Positions 60,235 to 64,000 of a DNA stretch of 64,000 nucleotides are shown piece after piece (position 1 is the stretch's first letter; every line of letters begins with the position of its first letter). The position numbers were made by a program, and so were the translations under genes. Source of the DNA: UBA7957 sp965222695 (GTDB lineage: Bacteria > Pseudomonadota > Gammaproteobacteria > Granulosicoccales > Granulosicoccaceae); NCBI GenBank assembly GCA_965222695.1, contig OZ244967.1, positions 3,534,001 through 3,598,000 on the forward strand. Reading direction: 5' to 3'. A model generated the notes under the pieces. It searched no databases, was not told where the DNA came from, and was given only the letters and a program-made list of their open reading frames with translations.

Positions 60235-61156
60235 AGAAAAACCGGGTTACCAGCGGGATATAATGATCCGCCAACAAAAAGGCGAACATGCCCATAATAT
60301 ATTGAATGGAATAGACAAAGGTTCTGATCGGCTGCCGTTCGTGTTGAGCATTCATGAGCCGAATTGCGTGTACGAGAAACCCGCCACCCAGCACCATGGC
60401 TCCGGCCAGATACAACAAGCCGCTCATACCGATAAGGTAGGGTAGAGTTGAAACTACCACCAGCAATATTGTGTAAAGCAATATTTGCAAACGGGTAAAA
60501 TCAGCGCCGTGGGTTACCGGCAGCATGGGAATATTGACCCTGGCGTAATCATCCCGGCGGTGGATGGCGAGTGCCCAGAAATGCGGCGGTGTCCAGACAA
60601 AGATGATTAAAAACAATAACCAAGATTCTATTGGCGTCTGGCCGGTAATAGCAGCCCAGCCAAGTACCGGCGGCATGGCTCCCGCAGCACCGCCGATCAC
60701 AATGTTTTGCGGGGTCGCGCGTTTTAGATACATGGTGTAGATCACGGCATAACCGATCAGGGACAGAAATGTCAGCACTGCCGTCAGAGGATTGACTAAC
60801 AACACCAGCATCAGCATTGAAATACCACCGATGACGGCAGCGAAAATCAAACATTCAGTAGATTTTAAATGACCCGTAGGAATCGGCCTGCCTCTGGTCC
60901 TTTGCATCCTGGCATCGGATTTTTGATCAACCACATGATTGATGGCTGCGGCCGACGCGGCAGCCATGGCAATGCCCAGCGTACCGAAAAACGCTTGTTG
61001 AAACGGAATCATACCCGGAGTCGACAATACCATACCGACAACAGCGGTAAACACCAGCAGTAAAACGACCTTGGGTTTACAGATTTCAAGATAATCCCGC
61101 CATTGGGAAAATATCGACAATCCCGCGTGACGGGCCAAATTCACTTTTAAATTCAT
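60227..61156 (-). CDS. cyoE: protoheme IX farnesyltransferase
   Basis: Converts heme B to heme O in the membrane for cytochrome oxidases. 309 aa from MNLKVNLARH at 61156 (the frame is open to 61204). UbiA-type prenyltransferase with the Asp-rich NHVVDQKSDARMQRTRGRPIPTG region (about 80-102) and the second motif HFWALAIHRRDDYARVNIPMLPV near 200. Nine or so membrane helices. In related species ctaA lies next upstream; here it is missing. The stop is inside a REP-like element. Confidence 0.95.
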   Translation of the reverse strand: MNLKVNLARHAGLSIFSQWRDYLEICKPKVVLLLVFTAVVGMVLSTPGMIPFQQAFFGTLGIAMAAASAAAINHVVDQKSDARMQRTRGRPIPTGHLKSTECLIFAAVIGGISMLMLVLLVNPLTAVLTFLSLIGYAVIYTMYLKRATPQNIVIGGAAGAMPPVLGWAAITGQTPIESWLLFLIIFVWTPPHFWALAIHRRDDYARVNIPMLPVTHGADFTRLQILLYTILLVVVSTLPYLIGMSGLLYLAGAMVLGGGFLVHAIRLMNAQHERQPIRTFVYSIQYIMGMFAFLLADHYIPLVTRFFSS

Positions 61157-61324
61157 ATTACTATCAGATATAAGTGGGATCTGTTCGCACCGCCACGGAT
61201 CCACTTGATCTCTACCCCTTCAATCTTTTTTTTGACGGGACTATCAATCCCTGCCCGTCCCACACGCCGAGTTTAACCTATTATGACTTTACGACGAGAC
61301 GATTTTCGGCCTGTTTTCCCCCGA

Positions 61325-61948
61325 TCAACCGATTCTGGATACTTTTAGCAGGTGTTTTATATCCTTAAGCATACCCTTCGGATTTAAATCCGCTGAAAAC
61401 CGCATCATCAGATTTCCATGCGGATCAATCAAATAAATCGAATCTTCAAGAGGCTCAAGCGCTGATTCTGCCTCGCTGATTTGCTTCTCCAGAACTGAAT
61501 ACTGCTCCTCCGTACCACTTAAAACATAGAGTCCGGGGTGTTGTTCGATCATTTCCGGCGGAATTTCCCCTCTGTCCCGCACCACAGTGACTCTCTGGAC
61601 GCGATCCATATTCTGGACAAGGGATAGCCGAACCTGTCGCATATGATAGAGATTTTGCTCGCAAATCTCGGTACAGGGCCCGTTGGTAAAGTACATCATG
61701 GTCCAGACCTGATTGATCGAATCCGGGCCGAACGCTTGTCCGTCCATATCCTGCAGGGCGAAAGCCGTTATGGGTTGCGCCGGCGTGATCAACTCGCCAT
61801 GAGTAAAAGTGGCGTATCCCGGATTGTTTTTAACAAACTCCAGCCAGATAAAGGCGAGAAGCAGTGGGCCGAGGAAAATAAAGAAAACGGCCAGGAGCTT
61901 AATACGTGATTTCTTTTGCGCTTCCTTATCTATAACAATGCTATTCAT
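61325..61948 (-). CDS. SCO1/SenC-like cytochrome oxidase assembly protein (degenerate metal site)
   Basis: 207 aa with one membrane anchor (LLAVFFIFLGPLLLAFIWLEFV) and a thioredoxin-like domain facing outward. The usual copper motif CxxxC appears as YFTNGPCTEICEQNLYHMRQV (C-x3-C), and the C-terminal region holds SIYLIDPHGNLMMRF. Proteins of this type sit between cyoE/ctaA and surf1 in many gammaproteobacteria and are thought to help oxidase assembly. It lies three bases inside the surf1 stop. Confidence 0.8.
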   Translation of the reverse strand: MNSIVIDKEAQKKSRIKLLAVFFIFLGPLLLAFIWLEFVKNNPGYATFTHGELITPAQPITAFALQDMDGQAFGPDSINQVWTMMYFTNGPCTEICEQNLYHMRQVRLSLVQNMDRVQRVTVVRDRGEIPPEMIEQHPGLYVLSGTEEQYSVLEKQISEAESALEPLEDSIYLIDPHGNLMMRFSADLNPKGMLKDIKHLLKVSRIG

Positions 61949-62667
61949 TTTTTGAGTTTTTTGGTGTTAAGAACCGTGTAAAGGATGAATAAAATCAGAG
62001 CAACGGAAAACCATTGCAAAGCATATCCGTAATGTTTCTCAGGCCCGTATACTACCGGTTGCCAGATTTTGGGATAATTTGCATCCACATTGTGATCGAT
62101 CTGCACGACGCCCGGCAACACACTTTCTCCGAGCAACTCCTCAATCCGCGGATAATCGATGTATTGTAATATCCTGGGCCAGCCGGTTTGACCCGGATCC
62201 ACAGCATCGCCCAAGGAAAACCCCGATGAAGGATGGGTATAGATTCCGGAAATCTCGCTCGGAACGGCCTCCGCAAGGGAGACATCGGGAAGCCGCTGAC
62301 GGCTGAGTCCGAGCGGAACCCAGCCTCGATTCACCATTACCAGGCGGCCATTGCTGTTAAGCCGGAACGGCGTCAACACTTCGTAGCCGGCTGTACCCTT
62401 GTTGACTTTGTTATCGAGCAGAATCTGGCGATCACCTAGAAAATGGCCTCGTAACAAAACAGAGACAAACACATCTTCAACTTCATCAATCTTTTCTATG
62501 GCAACAGGATATGCTCGCAGTTTTTCATCTATTTCATCGAGTATGGCCCGTTTTTCCTTTGCCCGCTCCAACTGCCAGAAACCAAGTGCCAGAAACAGCG
62601 GGAAAAATCCGATAAACAATACGCTGGGCCAGAAACCGGGTGAAAACTGAAATACACCTATTTTCAT
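61945..62667 (-). CDS. SURF1 family cytochrome oxidase assembly protein
   Basis: 240 aa with two membrane segments near the termini (WPSVLFIGFFPLFLALGFWQLERAKEKR, HYGYALQWFSVALILFILYTVLN). Hallmarks are GFWQLERAKEK, NRGWVPLG and the C-terminal YGYALQWF. SURF1 proteins act in heme A insertion into subunit I of aa3-type oxidases. Overlaps the SCO-like gene by 4 bp. Divergent from the DUF2909 gene. Confidence 0.93.
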   Translation of the reverse strand: MKIGVFQFSPGFWPSVLFIGFFPLFLALGFWQLERAKEKRAILDEIDEKLRAYPVAIEKIDEVEDVFVSVLLRGHFLGDRQILLDNKVNKGTAGYEVLTPFRLNSNGRLVMVNRGWVPLGLSRQRLPDVSLAEAVPSEISGIYTHPSSGFSLGDAVDPGQTGWPRILQYIDYPRIEELLGESVLPGVVQIDHNVDANYPKIWQPVVYGPEKHYGYALQWFSVALILFILYTVLNTKKLKK

Positions 62668-62820
62668 TCTTTGCCTGATGACATCAGGAATGTCTAAACA
62701 AACTTAAGCAGGATATTTTTGTGCTTCTGTTTATGCAAGGCTATCATAGAAGAATTCCCTGGGCCTGACGAAGACACCACCCGCTAGACACTTAATCCTG
62801 CCAGCTCGGATATCAATTTC

Positions 62821-63030
62821 ATGCTTTTTGTTAAATTTCTAATCGTTCTTCTCTTATTGTTTGTTGTTATCAGCCTTTTTACAGGCCTGGCGTTTCTTGT
62901 CAAAGATAAAGGGACGACCAAGCGCACGGTAAACGCACTCACTGTCCGCATCATCCTCTCCATTGTCGCCATACTGATCATCGTTGCGGCAACGGCTACC
63001 GGATTGCTGACCGGCAACAACGCACCCTAA
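62821..63030 (+). CDS. DUF2909 small membrane protein
   Basis: 69 aa with two membrane segments (FLIVLLLLFVVISLFTGLAFLV, ILSIVAILIIVAATATGLL) joined by KDKGTTKRTVNALTVRI, which is the DUF2909 signature. Regularly located between surf1 and ctaE. Function unknown, presumably linked to cytochrome oxidase assembly. Confidence 0.88.
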   Translation: MLFVKFLIVLLLLFVVISLFTGLAFLVKDKGTTKRTVNALTVRIILSIVAILIIVAATATGLLTGNNAP

Positions 63031-63097
63031 TTGTGCCTAACCGGGATAGGGTTCAATGCCGAACATCCGGCCGGTCATATGCTTGCTTTCACCAGGC

Positions 63098-63128
63098 AAA
63101 AAAGAAGGTGCCTAAATCAGGCACCTTC
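63098..63128 (-). terminator. terminator of the cytochrome oxidase subunit III operon
   Basis: GAAGGTGCCT-aaatc-AGGCACCTTC, with TTTTTT following on the minus strand, 38 nt after the stop of ctaE. Confidence 0.88.
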
Positions 63129-63165
63129 GTAAAAAAGGCGAAATGAGCGTTAACAAGCCCAAAAA

Positions 63166-64000
63166 CTACAATATGTAAACAAAGATAAACAGGCCGAGCC
63201 ACACCACGTCCACAAAGTGCCAATACCAGGCGGCCGCTTCAAAAGCAAAATGATTACTCGCGCTAAAATGACTCTTCATACCGCGCAACATCACGATCAG
63301 CAGGATGATCGCGCCCATGGTGACGTGAAAACCATGAAAACCGGTCAGCATAAAAAAGGTAGATCCGTATATACCCGTGCTCAGTTTCAGATTCATTTCG
63401 CCGTAAGCATGGGTGTATTCCGTGGCCTGTAAGAAGACAAATAAAAATCCCAGAGCAACAGTTGCCAGCAGCCATCTGACCATTTTGGCCCTATCTCCCG
63501 CCTGTATCGCGTGATGCGCGATGGTGACGGTGACGCCACTGGTCAGCAGTATAATGGTATTTATCAAAGGCAATCCCAGCCAGCCCATGGGCTCGTAGTT
63601 ACCGCCTATGCGCTCAGGCCCGTTATTCGGCCAGGTATAATCGAAGCCCTGCCATAGAATGGCATTGGTCATGGGCGCTCCACCACCACCGTCGCCACCA
63701 ATCCAGGGACCGGCGAAAATTCGTGCATAAAACAGCGCGCCGAAAAACGCGGCAAAAAACATCACTTCTGAGAAGATAAACCACATCATGCCCATGCGGA
63801 AGGATGTGTCCACCTGAGAGTTATAGGTGCCGGACTCGCTTTCGCGAATGACTTCGGCAAACCAGCCGAACATCATTACCACCAAAATGACTATGCCGAG
63901 AATAAAGAGCGGCTTACCGATTGAATAACCGTTCAGCATATTGGCGAAGCCGAAAAAGAAAGCTGCCAACCCTATGGAGCCGACAATCGGCCAGCGGGCG
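63166..64000 (-). CDS. ctaE: cytochrome c oxidase subunit III (partial, N-terminus beyond window)
   Basis: Membrane subunit of an aa3-type terminal oxidase. The frame runs past the right edge: the codons before AAFFFGFANMLNG read RWPIVGSIGL, so the true start lies outside and the 278 residues seen lack a short N-terminal part. Family segments are MGMMWFIFSEVMFFAAFFGALFYARIF, TSGVTVTIAHHAI, LGFLFVFLQATEYTHAYGEM, TFFMLTGFHGFHVTMGAIIL and AAWYWHFVDVVWLGLFIFVYI. Has its own terminator. Confidence 0.97.
   Translation of the reverse strand, partial: ARWPIVGSIGLAAFFFGFANMLNGYSIGKPLFILGIVILVVMMFGWFAEVIRESESGTYNSQVDTSFRMGMMWFIFSEVMFFAAFFGALFYARIFAGPWIGGDGGGGAPMTNAILWQGFDYTWPNNGPERIGGNYEPMGWLGLPLINTIILLTSGVTVTIAHHAIQAGDRAKMVRWLLATVALGFLFVFLQATEYTHAYGEMNLKLSTGIYGSTFFMLTGFHGFHVTMGAIILLIVMLRGMKSHFSASNHFAFEAAAWYWHFVDVVWLGLFIFVYIL

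Noticed and set aside
61228..61262. GACGGG...CCCGTC dyad next to a T run as a terminator
   Set aside because: The T run is on the wrong side of the stem for either strand, so it is not a standard terminator.
1..64000. CRISPR arrays, tRNA/rRNA genes, prophage or integron attC arrays
   Set aside because: None was seen on reading both strands; the only repeats are the palindromic families and the IS.

Overview
The window is chromosomal DNA of a gammaproteobacterium of roughly even base composition. The evidence is the set of conserved gammaproteobacterial neighbourhoods: ftsY-ftsE-ftsX-rpoH beside rsmD and two M16 peptidases, rpmB-rpmG, mutM / ferredoxin / coaD, and cytochrome oxidase assembly genes ending in subunit III. 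Genus cannot be fixed from the sequence. No rRNA, tRNA, CRISPR array or prophage was seen.

Region 1 (1-10.8 kb) looks like a catabolic island for oxalate and related C2 acids. A leftward operon sucC-sucD-fdsB-fdsA (ADP-forming CoA ligase plus NAD-linked formate dehydrogenase) diverges from oxc (oxalyl-CoA decarboxylase). The shared promoter region carries two copies of a TGGTATA palindrome. Next come an AllR-like IclR regulator and ttuD (glycerate kinase), with IclR-type boxes between them. The natural reading is oxalate -> oxalyl-CoA -> formyl-CoA -> formate -> CO2 + NADH, with glycerate kinase for assimilation. No formyl-CoA transferase is present, so the SucCD pair may make oxalyl-CoA directly or supply the CoA donor.

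Region 2 (10.8-14.5 kb): an IS110-family element of the IS1111 subgroup sits exactly inside a palindromic repeat. Its long non-coding right end may encode a bridge/seek RNA. It is followed by an unusual P-loop kinase-like protein and a perfect 21-bp inverted repeat.

Region 3 (14.5-33 kb) is mixed: sulfite exporter-like protein, ubiC, sodB, macrodomain protein, a secreted sugar-dehydrogenase-like protein, a multidomain lipoprotein with nucleoside-hydrolase-like and glycosidase-like parts, arsC-like/wrbA, cmoM, greB, an SMR transporter, a LysR/DUF1127 pair, an SHMT paralogue and two c-type cytochromes.

Region 4 (33-48 kb) is largely housekeeping: cca, uppP, midA, a pterin/folate trio, rpmBG, a Gld-like ABC system with a DUF4340 protein, mutM, coaD and an FtrA-type regulator next to a broken rhodanese gene. 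Region 5 (48.7-52 kb) holds a second, larger secreted sugar-dehydrogenase-like protein. Region 6 (52-64 kb) holds rsmD, M16 peptidases, ftsYEX, rpoH behind a perfect CIRCE operator, and cyoE / SCO-like / SURF1 / DUF2909 / COX3.

Two dispersed palindromic repeat families run through the window, mostly between convergent genes. Several genes take their stop codon from the end of such a repeat.
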